NCBI GenBank assembly: GCA_002342415.1 | Contig: DDPY01000016.1 | Coordinates: 11,470-75,469 of the forward strand | Length of the DNA stretch: 64,000 nt | Reading direction: 5' to 3' | From: Prevotella sp. UBA2456 | GTDB lineage: Bacteria > Bacteroidota > Bacteroidia > Bacteroidales > Bacteroidaceae | Shown here: positions 52,183 through 61,638 of the stretch, one piece after another | Position numbering within the stretch: the first letter of the stretch is position 1 | Layout of the letters: the number at the start of each line of letters is the position of its first letter | Program-made: the position numbers and the translations under genes | Notes under the pieces: generated by a model | What the model saw: the letters and a program-made list of their open reading frames with translations, nothing else | Database searches by the model: none | Told to the model about the DNA's origin: nothing

Positions 52183-53721
52183 ATGCCAGAACAGACAAAT
52201 AACAACGGATCACGGAAGCGTCGCCAGCAGCCTTTGGATACTGGCTATGCCCACGTTCAGCCCCAGGCCATCGAGATGGAGCGTGCAGTGTTAGGAGCAC
52301 TGATGATTGATAAGGATGCCTATGCGGTGGTGTGCGAGATGCTGCACCCAGAGAGTTTCTACGAGCCTCGCAATCAGAAGGTGTACACTGCCATTCGCGA
52401 CTTGTCGATGCGCGAGTTGCCTATTGATGTATGGACGGTCACCGAACAGTTGGCCAAGCAAGGCGATCTGGAAGATGTGGGCGGCCCAGGCTATATCACA
52501 GAGCTGTCGTCTCGTGTCGCCTCGTCAGCCAATATCGAATACCATTCGCGCATCATTGCCCAGAAGTCGCTGGCCCGTCAGCTCATCTCCTATGCGAGTG
52601 TCATCGAGACCAAAGCCTTCGACGAGACGGTGGATATAGACGACCTGATGCAGGAGGCCGAGGGCTCGCTGTTCGAGTTGGGACAGCGCAATATGAAAAA
52701 GGACTATACCCAGATAGACCCCGTCATCAAGAATGCCGTAGACATCATCCAGAAGGCAGCAGCCAATAAGGATGGTCTCACCGGTGTCTCGACCGGCTAT
52801 CACAAGCTGGACGACCTCACCTCCGGCTGGCAGCCTTCCGACTTGGTGATTATTGCCGGCCGACCAGCTATGGGTAAGACATCGTTTGCCCTCTCTATGG
52901 CCAAGAATATTGCTGCCGACCTGCGTATTCCTATGGCTTTCTTCTCGCTGGAAATGTCGAACACGCAGCTTGTCAACCGACTCATATCCAACTGCTGCGA
53001 GATACAAGGCTCGAAGATTCTGAATGGTCAGTTGCGGCCTGATGACTGGGAGCGACTGGACAAGCGACTGAACAACCTTTTGGGAGCACCGCTCTATGTA
53101 GATGATACGCCCAGCCTCTCCGTCTTCGAGTTGCGCACCAAGGCACGCCGACTGGTTCGCGAGCACGGGGTCAAGATTATCATGATCGACTATCTGCAGC
53201 TGATGAATGCCAGCGGCATGCGCTTCTCGTCCCGTCAGGAAGAGGTGTCCACCATCTCGCGCTCACTGAAGGGACTGGCCAAGGAGCTCGATGTGCCTAT
53301 CTTGGCTTTGAGCCAGCTGAACCGTGGTGTCGAGGGCCGTGAGGGCTTGGAGGGCAAGCGTCCCCAGCTGTCCGACTTGCGCGAGTCGGGAGCCATCGAG
53401 CAGGATGCCGACATGGTGCTGTTTGTACACCGTCCTGAGTATTATCACATCTATCAGGACGAGAACGGGCGCGACCTTCGCGGCATGGCCCAAATCATTA
53501 TTGCCAAGCATCGTAAGGGAGCGACGGGTGATGTGCTGCTAAACTTCCGTGGTGAGTTCACGCGCTTCGAGAATCCCGAGGACCGACGGCTCGATACGAA
53601 GAAATCCGACAGCACAGGTGGGGAAATCCTGGGCAGCAAGATAAATGGTGACCAGCCTTCCAGTGGAGACGAGTCACCATTCGGTGGGTTTGATCAGCCA
53701 AGCGGCCCCCTGCCGTTCTGA
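52183..53721 (+). CDS. dnaB: Replicative DNA helicase DnaB
   Basis: 512 residues. N-terminal DnaB domain (MERAVLGALMIDKDAYAVVC), then the RecA-like helicase: Walker A GRPAMGKTSFALSMAKN, FFSLEMSNTQLVNRLIS, Walker B IIMIDYLQLMNA, and the ALSQLNRGVEGR, SDLRESGAIEQDADMVLFVH motifs. No intein interrupts the usual insertion sites. ATG 52183 (MPEQTNNNGSRKRR) fits the promoter; the longer frame from 52132 runs through the terminator. Ends 7 bp from the converging TPR gene. Confidence 0.96.
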   Translation: MPEQTNNNGSRKRRQQPLDTGYAHVQPQAIEMERAVLGALMIDKDAYAVVCEMLHPESFYEPRNQKVYTAIRDLSMRELPIDVWTVTEQLAKQGDLEDVGGPGYITELSSRVASSANIEYHSRIIAQKSLARQLISYASVIETKAFDETVDIDDLMQEAEGSLFELGQRNMKKDYTQIDPVIKNAVDIIQKAAANKDGLTGVSTGYHKLDDLTSGWQPSDLVIIAGRPAMGKTSFALSMAKNIAADLRIPMAFFSLEMSNTQLVNRLISNCCEIQGSKILNGQLRPDDWERLDKRLNNLLGAPLYVDDTPSLSVFELRTKARRLVREHGVKIIMIDYLQLMNASGMRFSSRQEEVSTISRSLKGLAKELDVPILALSQLNRGVEGREGLEGKRPQLSDLRESGAIEQDADMVLFVHRPEYYHIYQDENGRDLRGMAQIIIAKHRKGATGDVLLNFRGEFTRFENPEDRRLDTKKSDSTGGEILGSKINGDQPSSGDESPFGGFDQPSGPLPF

Positions 53722-53728
53722 AGTTTCT

Positions 53729-55294
53729 TTACTTCGAATATTTGTCAATAAACGTCTGGGCTTGGCTGTTGCCAAGCTCTTTTGCTTTGTTCAGGTTCTG
53801 CAGCCCCTCCTGCTTGTTGCCCTTCGCACACTGGGCAATACCTGTCATCAGATAGCCGTCACTGCTCGCAGAATCATGACGCAGGCACTCCTGTGCACTC
53901 TCCAATGCCTGGTCAAACAGGTTGACGCGCAACTCGTAGCTGGCTTTCTCTGCCCATAGCTCAGCGCTGGTAGGCTCCAAGGCCACTAAGTCTTGCATGT
54001 CGTTGATGGCTTGCTGGTAGCGGCGGATATCCATAGAGAGCTGGGCACGAGCATGGAGGTAGGGGGCTACCGTCTTCACATAGGGACGGCTGAACATGTT
54101 GACGGCACTGTCGAGCAGGGCAACGGCAGTCCGCTTGTCATCCTTCTGCAGCTTGCACTGGGCTGCGGCATAGAAGTTGTCTGCACTGCGCAACTCGCTC
54201 TTCGACAGCTGCTCGAAGAGGGTGTAGGCCTCGTCATACTTCTGCTGCGCATACAGGATTTGTGCCTGCTGCTGGAGGTAGATAGGCTGGGGGTTGACAG
54301 CATAGGCCGCTTTCGACTCCTCCAGTGCGCGCTCCATACTCCATCCGTCATAGGGCTGGTTGCTCTGATAGAGCTCTTTCTGGTAGATGAGCTGGGCATA
54401 CTGGTAGTGGGCATCGTCCTTCTTCTCTGCTTTGCTGACGGCCCGTTTCATGTCTTCGTCGGCTTGGGCAAACTGTCCGTTCGCTACTTCCTGCCGTGCC
54501 CTGTAGATATATCCGTCTGCAGCATCGGGATAGCGGGCTATGAAGCGGTTGATGTATTCGTTATACTGCTGAGTGTCTAACACCGTAGCACCCATGAAGA
54601 GCGACAGCACGGCCTCGTCATATTTGTCAGGAATGGCCTTGGGGATGGCTGTCGAGCGCAGCAGCGGGTCGTTGATGCTGAGTCCGTTGGTGTGTAGGCT
54701 GGCAGCAAAGGGAGCACTCACGGCATAGCTGCTACCAGCCTGTCCGTTGGCTGAGGGCTGCAACAGCCCGATCACCTGACCGCTTTCGTTCATGATGGGG
54801 CAGCCCAGGTATTGGTCGTTGGCACTCAGGGTCATGGTGTAGTAGGTGTAGTTGCCTTGAAACTGTTCTGCATTGCTCACGGTGCCTCGCTCGCAGGCGG
54901 GAGCTTTCTTGACGGCATAGGGCAGCAGCCATACTGCCGCCCCGTTGGCTGCCGTACCCATCGACAGGCTGGTGGGTTTCTTCACGGCTACCTGGAATTT
55001 TGCCACATCATACATGTCGTTGGCTCCCATGATAGTCTCAACGGGCCACTCCTTGCCCTCGGCATCGATGACTACGGCATGGTGCGCATCCCTGAAGGGG
55101 GCAAAGCTGCTGACAGCCTCTCCGTTCTCTCCGACAAAGAATCCGTTGGCACTGCCTAAGAGCGTTCCGTCGACCTTGAAGGTCTTCAGTGTGAATACTG
55201 CATCGGCTGCTTTCTTTGCCCACGAGGGATTCTGGGCCGAAAGGGGCAGCACGGTGATTAAAAACAAAGGTATAATAAGAAATATACGTTTCAT
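53729..55294 (-). CDS. Exported trypsin-like (degenerate) protease domain with TPR repeats
   Basis: 521 residues. Signal peptide (MKRIFLIIPLFLITVLPLSA), residues about 25-215 a trypsin-2-like fold (TLLGSANGFFVGENGEAVSS, DMYDVAKFQV, YLGCPIMNESGQVIGLLQ), then tetratricopeptide repeats to the end (AYTLFEQLSKSELRSADNFY, ELWAEKASYELRVNLFDQAL). The His of the usual NAHV and the Ser of GNSGG are missing, so peptidase activity is unlikely. Overlaps the recN stop by 4 nt and is the last gene of DUF4835-recN-TPR. Confidence 0.8.
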   Translation of the reverse strand: MKRIFLIIPLFLITVLPLSAQNPSWAKKAADAVFTLKTFKVDGTLLGSANGFFVGENGEAVSSFAPFRDAHHAVVIDAEGKEWPVETIMGANDMYDVAKFQVAVKKPTSLSMGTAANGAAVWLLPYAVKKAPACERGTVSNAEQFQGNYTYYTMTLSANDQYLGCPIMNESGQVIGLLQPSANGQAGSSYAVSAPFAASLHTNGLSINDPLLRSTAIPKAIPDKYDEAVLSLFMGATVLDTQQYNEYINRFIARYPDAADGYIYRARQEVANGQFAQADEDMKRAVSKAEKKDDAHYQYAQLIYQKELYQSNQPYDGWSMERALEESKAAYAVNPQPIYLQQQAQILYAQQKYDEAYTLFEQLSKSELRSADNFYAAAQCKLQKDDKRTAVALLDSAVNMFSRPYVKTVAPYLHARAQLSMDIRRYQQAINDMQDLVALEPTSAELWAEKASYELRVNLFDQALESAQECLRHDSASSDGYLMTGIAQCAKGNKQEGLQNLNKAKELGNSQAQTFIDKYSK

Positions 55295-56949
55295 AGTTTT
55301 AATAATTGTTTTGCATTCTGAATGGCAGCCTCACTGACATCACTGCCGCTGAGCATCTGGGCAATCTCGCGGATGCGCTCCTCCTGACTGAGTTCCTGCA
55401 TACGGCTGGAAGTGCCCTCGGCGGTCTCTTCCTTCGACACCCGGTAGTGGTGGCTGCCCAGGGCGGCTATCTGGGGCAGATGGGTGATGGAGATAACCTG
55501 GCGGTCCTGACGGCCCATCTCCTGCATCATCTCGGCCATCTTCTCGGCAATCTTGCCGCTCACGCCCGTGTCTATCTCGTCGAAGATGATGGTAGGCAGT
55601 TTCACGGCTCCGCTGATCATTGCCTTCAGCGACAGCATCACGCGAGCAATCTCACCGCCCGAGGCCACCTGAGCGACAGGCTGGAGTGGGGTAGAGGTGT
55701 TGGCCGAGAAGAGGAAGCTCACCTGGTCGTGACCCATCCGCGACAGCTCCCCTTGCTCTATCTTCACGGCAAAGCGCACCTTGGGCATGCCTAAGGGCAC
55801 GAGCCGCTGGTAGAGCTGTTCTTCTATCTGTTGGGCGGCCTTCTGGCGAAGCTGGGTCAGGGTGTCTGCCTGTTGCTGGCAGTGTCGGGTGGTCTGCTCC
55901 AGCTGCTCCTCCAGTTCGTGCAGGGCCTCGTCGCTGTTCTCGATATGGTTCAGTTTCACCTTCAGCTCCTCGCGCTGGCTGATCAGTTCGCCGATGCTCT
56001 CAGCATGGTATTTCTTCTCGAGTTCGTAGATACGGTCCAGCCGGTCGTTGATTTGGTCCAGTTCGGCAGGGTCGAAGTCGGTGTTCTCAAGCAGCGTGCT
56101 CACCTCGTCGGCAATATCCTTCAGTTCGATATGGCAGCTGTTCAGCCGCTCCGTCAGCTCCTCGCACTTGGGCAGCACCTTGCTGATGCTGTTCAGTGCG
56201 CTTAGTGCGGCCTTGGCCTGTCCCACAGCCCCCGTATTCTCGTCATAGAGGGCATGGTTGGCTTCGTAGAGGGCGGTCTTGATGTCCTCGGCATGACTCA
56301 TGGTCTCGCTCTGCTGCTCCAGTTCTTCCTGTTCGCCGTCTGTGAGGTTGGCACCTGCCAGCTCCTCGTATTGGAACTGCAGGAAGTCCTGGTTCTGGCG
56401 GTTGTGCTCTATGTCGTCCTTCAGCTCCTGCAACTGGTGCTGCAACTGCTGGTATTCGCCGTAGGTATGCTGATAGTCGGCCAGCTCCTTTGCGTCGTTG
56501 GCAAGGATGTCTACCACGCTCAGCTGGAAGTCCTGCTTGTTGAGCAGCAGGTTCTGGTGCTGCGAGTGAACATCTACTAACCGTTCACCTAGCTCTTTAA
56601 GCATGGAGAGAGGTACAGGTGTGTCGTTGATGAAGGCCCGGCTCTTGCCGGCAGCGGTCAGCTCGCGGCGCACGATGGTGTCGCTGGCATCATATTCTAT
56701 CTCGTTCTGCTCGAACAGGGGTTGCAACTGATAGCGCGACAAGTCGAAGTGTGCCTCGATGATGCACTTGTCTGCCCCCTGCTTGATGCTCTTTGTGTCG
56801 GCACGCTGTCCGAGCAGCAGTCCGATGGCTCCCAAGATGATGCTCTTGCCGGCACCCGTCTCGCCCGTGATGACTGAGAATCCTGCATGAAGGCTGATGT
56901 CAAGCTCGTCTATCAGTGTAAAGTTCTTGATATATAATTGCCGTAGCAT
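55291..56949 (-). CDS. recN: DNA repair protein RecN
   Basis: 552 residues, SMC-like ATPase that helps double-strand break repair. It begins MLRQLYIKNFTLIDELDISL, with Walker A GETGAGKS, a long coiled coil in the middle, and the C-terminal half QVASGGEIARVMLSLKAMIS, TIIFDEIDTGVSGKIAEKM. 18 nt after DUF4835. Confidence 0.96.
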   Translation of the reverse strand: MLRQLYIKNFTLIDELDISLHAGFSVITGETGAGKSIILGAIGLLLGQRADTKSIKQGADKCIIEAHFDLSRYQLQPLFEQNEIEYDASDTIVRRELTAAGKSRAFINDTPVPLSMLKELGERLVDVHSQHQNLLLNKQDFQLSVVDILANDAKELADYQHTYGEYQQLQHQLQELKDDIEHNRQNQDFLQFQYEELAGANLTDGEQEELEQQSETMSHAEDIKTALYEANHALYDENTGAVGQAKAALSALNSISKVLPKCEELTERLNSCHIELKDIADEVSTLLENTDFDPAELDQINDRLDRIYELEKKYHAESIGELISQREELKVKLNHIENSDEALHELEEQLEQTTRHCQQQADTLTQLRQKAAQQIEEQLYQRLVPLGMPKVRFAVKIEQGELSRMGHDQVSFLFSANTSTPLQPVAQVASGGEIARVMLSLKAMISGAVKLPTIIFDEIDTGVSGKIAEKMAEMMQEMGRQDRQVISITHLPQIAALGSHHYRVSKEETAEGTSSRMQELSQEERIREIAQMLSGSDVSEAAIQNAKQLLKL

Positions 56950-56967
56950 TTTTTATGTTTTTATGTT

Positions 56968-57867
56968 TCACTCTTTTATCTTCTGCCACGCGTCACTCTG
57001 CGAAGCATTGATGTTGAACAGTATTTCGTAGACCGTTTCCTTTTCCTTCTGCGTGCCCTTACCTTTATAGATGTTGGCCAGCTCGTCGCGCTTGTAGTCT
57101 GTCCATATCTGCGGCAGCAGGCTCAGCGGCTTCTCTGCGTGGGCTTTCTTCAGGTTTTCCAGGGCTGTGGTCACGTTGGTCCGTCCGCGCTCGGCATTGG
57201 TCGACATCTCGTCCAGCCCGTTGCGATAGTAGTCATACTGCAACTGACGGAAGGGCTTCATGGCCTCGTCCAGATAGTCGTTGATGATGGCAAAGCGGTT
57301 GCGCGAGTTCTCGAAGGCTTTCCATCCCGTGAATCCCAAGTTGTCGGCATTGTTGGTCAGCTGCATGCACCGCTGCAGAATCTCAGTGCCGCCCATAGGC
57401 GAGAACGAGTCGAGGTTGATGCCGATGATGAGGTAGGCATAATAGGCCATGAGGGCTGTCAACTGGTTGTCCACCGTCTCGTCGTTGTAGTTCAGTTGGT
57501 CAAACTGTGCAAAGTCGAAGTTGAAGTCATCATCCTTATTATTATAGAGTGTCGACGTGTACGACGAGTTGTAGACGGGGCGGTTGGCCTGTATCAGTGC
57601 GGAGCAGGTGAAGCGGTTGTTGGCTTTGTCCCATTTGGTCACCGTAATGTTGAAGTTCACGGTGATGCGTTCGTTTTTCTGAAACTGCAGCTCCGTCCAT
57701 TGGCGGTCGTTCATCCATTGTTCCAGTGTCTGCTTCAGATTGTCGAACACCGACTTGTCGCTGCCCTCCACCTGCTGGCTGTTGATGTTAATCTTCACAG
57801 CCAGCTCCTGCGCATGCATAGCCAGCCCCAGCCACAGCATTCCCAATATGATGACTATTTTCTTCAT
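56968..57867 (-). CDS. DUF4835 family exported protein
   Basis: 299 residues. Signal peptide (MKKIVIILGMLWLGLAMHAQ), then the DUF4835 body: AVKININSQQVEGSDKSVFD, NRPVYNSSYTSTLYNNKDDD, and AYYAYLIIGINLDSFSPMGG. This family lies next to recN in many Bacteroidetes. Function unknown; the exported location is clear. ATG 57867 gives the usual start; an in-frame ATG at 57888 would add seven residues. Confidence 0.92.
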   Translation of the reverse strand: MKKIVIILGMLWLGLAMHAQELAVKININSQQVEGSDKSVFDNLKQTLEQWMNDRQWTELQFQKNERITVNFNITVTKWDKANNRFTCSALIQANRPVYNSSYTSTLYNNKDDDFNFDFAQFDQLNYNDETVDNQLTALMAYYAYLIIGINLDSFSPMGGTEILQRCMQLTNNADNLGFTGWKAFENSRNRFAIINDYLDEAMKPFRQLQYDYYRNGLDEMSTNAERGRTNVTTALENLKKAHAEKPLSLLPQIWTDYKRDELANIYKGKGTQKEKETVYEILFNINASQSDAWQKIKE

Positions 57868-57967
57868 TTTGCCTGCAAAATTTGACATAACTCTTCATCT
57901 TTAGGTACAAATATTTTTCATCTATTGCAACCGCTGATGATATATAAGTTCTTATTCATTTCGTGGG

Positions 57968-57975
57968 CAAAGGTA
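57968..57975 (-). promoter_or_regulatory. -7 box of the DUF4835-recN operon
   Basis: TACCTTTG on the minus strand, about 100 nt before the DUF4835 ATG; no good -33 box. Confidence 0.6.
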
Positions 57976-58084
57976 CAAAATAATTCCTTATAAAGTGTCG
58001 AAACTCGTATTTATTTTATCTATTTCGACGTTTTTGATGGGTGTTATGGTTAGTAGCTCTCCACTTTAGCCTCGCTTCACTCTC

Positions 58085-58193
58085 GCTTTAGCCTCCTTTT
58101 AGGCTGCTTATAGCCTGCTTACTGCCTTACTCTTGAGTATGCCTATAAGCAGGCTATAAGCAGGCTGAAAGGAGCCTGAAAGCTGGCTAAAGC
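58085..58193. repeat. Large imperfect palindrome in the DUF4835-queA intergenic region
   Basis: The 503-bp space between DUF4835 (57867) and queA (58371) has no gene. It holds a palindrome whose left arm (58085-58121) pairs with a right arm (58146-58193) that is 11 bases longer. The inner 21 bp (58101-58121 with 58146-58166) match at 20 positions and themselves contain the direct repeat GCCTGCTTA; outer ends GCTTTAGCC / GGCTAAAGC also pair. Loop of 24 nt. Upstream (58060-58100) are further TTTAGCCTC-like partial copies. Confidence 0.8.
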
Positions 58194-58321
58194 GTAAAAA
58201 GATTGCAAGTCGAGAAGGTGGAAATGCAAAAGAAATCTGTTTTTCTTTTGCATTTCGCTCACTTATTCGTACCTTTCTCCCTTTGGAGAAGGTGGCTGCA
58301 CCTCAGAAAAATCCAAATAAA

Positions 58322-58353
58322 TTTGGTTTTTCATTCGGTTTGTACTACCTTTG
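58322..58353 (+). promoter_or_regulatory. Promoter of queA
   Basis: TTTG (58322-58325), 20 nt, TACCTTTG (58346-58353): perfect spacing. It fixes the queA start as GTG 58371. Confidence 0.88.
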
Positions 58354-58370
58354 CAGGCAAAAAGATAAAG

Positions 58371-59630
58371 GTGAATACAAAAGATATACATATAAGCGAC
58401 TATAACTATGAGCTCCCTGACGAGCGGATAGCGAAGTTCCCCATGGCGGAACGCGACCACTCGAAACTGCTGGTCTATCAGAAAGGACGGGTAGGAGAGG
58501 ATGTTTTCTATCATCTGCCACAGTATCTGCCGCAAGGTGCGCTGATGGTGATGAACAACACGAAGGTGATTCAGGCGCGCCTGCACTTCCGTAAGGACGA
58601 TGCCCTGGGCGAGCCGACGGGAGCACTGATAGAGGTGTTCCTCTTGGAGCCATACGCTCCTGCCGACTACGAACAGATGTTCCAGCAGACTCACTGCTGC
58701 CAATGGCTCTGCCTGATTGGCAACCAGAAGAAGTGGAAGGAGAACGTGGTGCTGCGGCGCAAGGTCACCATCCAAGGCAGAGAGGTGACGGTGAGCGCCA
58801 GCCGGCAGGGTGAGGTAGGTACGAGTCAGCTGGTGGCCATCGAGTGGCAGCCGGCCGACGGAATGCAGACAACGGGTGCAGCCATCAGCTTTGCAGAGAT
58901 ACTGGATGCCGCTGGTGAACTGCCCATCCCGCCCTATCTGAACCGCGAGACACAGGAGAGCGACAAGACGACCTACCAGACGGTCTACTCGAAAATAAAA
59001 GGCAGTGTGGCTGCTCCTACCGCCGGGCTGCACTTTACCCAGCGCGTACTGGCAGACATCGATGCTCATGGCATTGAGCGCGAGGAGCTGACCCTGCATG
59101 TGGGTGCTGGCACGTTCCGACCCGTGAAGAGCGAGACCATCGGCGACCATCCGATGCATACAGAGTATATCGCCGTGCGCCGCCACACGATAGAGCGGCT
59201 GATAGCCCACGAGGGGCATGCCATTGCCGTAGGTACCACGAGCGTGCGGACACTGGAGAGTCTCTACTACATGGGGCTGAAGGTGATGGAGCATCCTGAG
59301 CTGACGGAAGAGCAGTTGCATGTAGACCAATGGGAGCCTTATGAGCGGACTGCCGGCGTGAGTTCTGTAGAAGCACTGCAGGCACTGCAGGAGTGGATGG
59401 AGCGCCGCGAACTGACGGTGCTGCACTCGTCGACACAGATTATCATTGCACCGGGCTATGACTACAAGATTGTGAAGATGCTGATTACGAACTTCCATCA
59501 GCCGCAGTCTACACTGCTGCTGCTGGTGAGTGCCTTCGTGCATGGTGACTGGCATCAAATCTATGACTATGCACTGGCTCACGACTTCCGGTTCCTGAGC
59601 TATGGCGACTCGTCGCTGCTGATTCCATAG
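58371..59630 (+). CDS. queA: S-adenosylmethionine:tRNA ribosyltransferase-isomerase
   Basis: 419 residues, late step of queuosine synthesis: transfers the ribosyl group of SAM to preQ1 in tRNA. Motifs: DYNYELPDERIAKFPMAERD, MVMNNTKVIQARL, AAPTAGLHFTQRVL, HVGAGTFRPVKSE, HTEYIAV, AVGTTSVRTLES, ITNFHQPQSTLLLLVSAF. It is longer than the usual about 350 residues, since this phylum has an insert near 85-125. The start is GTG 58371 (VNTKDIHISDYN), 17 nt after the promoter; the open frame upstream of it (from 58203) is untranslated. Confidence 0.95.
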   Translation: MNTKDIHISDYNYELPDERIAKFPMAERDHSKLLVYQKGRVGEDVFYHLPQYLPQGALMVMNNTKVIQARLHFRKDDALGEPTGALIEVFLLEPYAPADYEQMFQQTHCCQWLCLIGNQKKWKENVVLRRKVTIQGREVTVSASRQGEVGTSQLVAIEWQPADGMQTTGAAISFAEILDAAGELPIPPYLNRETQESDKTTYQTVYSKIKGSVAAPTAGLHFTQRVLADIDAHGIEREELTLHVGAGTFRPVKSETIGDHPMHTEYIAVRRHTIERLIAHEGHAIAVGTTSVRTLESLYYMGLKVMEHPELTEEQLHVDQWEPYERTAGVSSVEALQALQEWMERRELTVLHSSTQIIIAPGYDYKIVKMLITNFHQPQSTLLLLVSAFVHGDWHQIYDYALAHDFRFLSYGDSSLLIP

Positions 59631-59645
59631 GGAGGGGCGAGATTT

Positions 59646-59680
59646 CGACATTTCGAGAACATCGACATATCGAAATGTCG
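59646..59680. repeat. Hairpin between queA and nadE
   Basis: CGACATTTCGA (59646-59656) pairs exactly with TCGAAATGTCG (59670-59680), 13-nt loop. No T-run on the plus strand, so attenuation or RNA stability rather than simple termination. Confidence 0.65.
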
Positions 59681-59712
59681 AAAATGAAAAAGAATAAAAT
59701 TAAGAAGAAAAT

Positions 59713-61638
59713 ATGAAATACGGTTTTATCAAGGTTGCGGCAGCAGTGCCGGCAGTGAAAGTGGCTGATGTCGACTACAATGTGGTCGAGATGGAAAAGC
59801 TGATTGCCATGGCCGATAGCGAGCATGTGGAGATTGTCTGTTTTCCAGAGCTCTGCATGACGGGCTATACCTGTCAGGACTTGTTTAAGGAGCAACTGCT
59901 GCTGAATAAGGCTGAAGAAGGACTGATGCGCCTGTTGGAGTTTACCCGCAAGATGGACATCATCTGCGTGGTGGGACTGCCAGTACAGGCCAATGGACTC
60001 TTGCTCAACTGTGCGGCAGTGATTCAGGACGGCACGCTGTTAGGAGTGGTGCCCAAGACCTACCTGCCCAACTACAACGAATTCTACGAGAAACGCTGGT
60101 TTGCCTCGGCCCAGGATTTGAATCCTACCTCGACCTATCTGGCAGGCAGTGCCATCACGCTGAGTTCGGAGCCGAAGCTGTTTCAGACCATTGACGGTGT
60201 GAAGTTCGGTGTCGAGATATGCGAGGATGTATGGGCCCCCATCCCTCCCAGCAACCAGCTGACAATGGCCGGTGCCGATATCGTATTCAACTGCTCAGCC
60301 TCGAACGAGCTGATAGGCAAGCACCAATATCTGCGCTCGCTGCTGGCCCAGCAGAGTGCCCGCACACTGAGCGGCTATGTGTACGCTTCGTGCGGATTCG
60401 GCGAGTCGACACAGGATGTGGTCTATGGCGGCAATGCCATCGTCTTTGAAAACGGCAAGGTGCTGGCAGAGGGCGAGCGGTTCTCGTTCCAGCCCCAGTT
60501 GCAGACGGCACAGATAGATGTTGAACGGCTGCGCACTGAGCGGCAGGCGAACACCACCTTCGTGAATGCCCAGCGCGGTGCCCATGCCCAGCTGATTATG
60601 GCCAAGCCCATTGGCAACGACCATCCCTTTGAGCTGCAGCGCACCGTAGATGCCCATCCCTTCATTCCACAGGACAACGATATGGCCGACTCGTGCGAGG
60701 AGATACTCAACATCCAGACGGCAGGACTGGCCAAGCGACTGATACATACCAACTGCCAGCATGTCGTAGTAGGCATCAGCGGCGGGCTTGACTCCACCTT
60801 GGCCTTACTGGTCTGCGTGCGCACCTTCGACAAGCTCGGCTATGACAGGAAAGGAATCGTGGGAGTAACGATGCCCGGCTTCGGCACTACCGACCGTACC
60901 CACGACAATGCTACCTCGCTGATGCAGTCGCTGGGCATCTCGCAGATGGAGATTCCAATAGCCAAGGCGGTGACTCAGCATTTTAAGGATATCGGCCACG
61001 ATGCCGCCATCCACGATGCTACCTATGAGAACTCGCAGGCCCGCGAACGAACACAGATACTGATGGACCTGGCCAATAAGCTGGGAGCGCTGGTAGTGGG
61101 CACGGGCGACCTGTCGGAACTGGCATTAGGCTGGGCTACCTATAATGGTGACCACATGTCGATGTACGGTGTGAACGGCGGTATTCCCAAGACACTCATC
61201 CAGTATCTTATCCGCTATATGGCCTCGCTGCCGGTATTCAAAGCCCAGCGGGATACACTCATCGATGTGATAGATACGCCCATCTCGCCCGAGCTGACCC
61301 CTGCCGATGCGGAGGGAAATATCCAGCAGAAAACGGAGGATTTGGTAGGTCCCTACGAGTTGCACGACTTCTTCCTCTACTACTTCCTGCGCTTCGGATT
61401 CCGTCCTGCCAAGATTTTCCTGCTGGCACAGGCGGCCTTCGGTCAGGCGTATGACAAGGATACCATCAAGAAGTGGCTGACCACCTTCTGCCGCCGATTC
61501 TTCTCGCAGCAGTTCAAGCGCTCCTGTCTGCCCGACGGACCCAAGGTGGGCAGTGTCAGCCTGTCACCACGCGGTGACTGGCGCATGGCAAGCGACGCTT
61601 CGAGTGCACTATGGTTAAAAGAATGTGACGAGCTATGA
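59713..61638 (+). CDS. nadE: Glutamine-dependent NAD+ synthetase
   Basis: 641 residues. The N-terminal nitrilase-type glutaminase domain has its Glu (CFPELCMTGYTCQDL), Lys (KTYLPNYNEFYEKR) and Cys (EICEDVWAPIPPS). The C-terminal synthetase has the ATP-pyrophosphatase loop GISGGLDSTLAL and GTGDLSELALGWATYNGDHM. Makes NAD from deamido-NAD using glutamine ammonia. It overlaps the next gene by 4 nt. Confidence 0.96.
   Translation: MKYGFIKVAAAVPAVKVADVDYNVVEMEKLIAMADSEHVEIVCFPELCMTGYTCQDLFKEQLLLNKAEEGLMRLLEFTRKMDIICVVGLPVQANGLLLNCAAVIQDGTLLGVVPKTYLPNYNEFYEKRWFASAQDLNPTSTYLAGSAITLSSEPKLFQTIDGVKFGVEICEDVWAPIPPSNQLTMAGADIVFNCSASNELIGKHQYLRSLLAQQSARTLSGYVYASCGFGESTQDVVYGGNAIVFENGKVLAEGERFSFQPQLQTAQIDVERLRTERQANTTFVNAQRGAHAQLIMAKPIGNDHPFELQRTVDAHPFIPQDNDMADSCEEILNIQTAGLAKRLIHTNCQHVVVGISGGLDSTLALLVCVRTFDKLGYDRKGIVGVTMPGFGTTDRTHDNATSLMQSLGISQMEIPIAKAVTQHFKDIGHDAAIHDATYENSQARERTQILMDLANKLGALVVGTGDLSELALGWATYNGDHMSMYGVNGGIPKTLIQYLIRYMASLPVFKAQRDTLIDVIDTPISPELTPADAEGNIQQKTEDLVGPYELHDFFLYYFLRFGFRPAKIFLLAQAAFGQAYDKDTIKKWLTTFCRRFFSQQFKRSCLPDGPKVGSVSLSPRGDWRMASDASSALWLKECDEL

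Noticed and set aside
52183..53721. Intein in dnaB
   Set aside because: The Walker A and later helicase motifs are uninterrupted at normal spacing.
58203..58370. N-terminal extension of queA
   Set aside because: A perfect promoter lies at 58322-58353 inside it and the conserved protein starts at GTG 58371.
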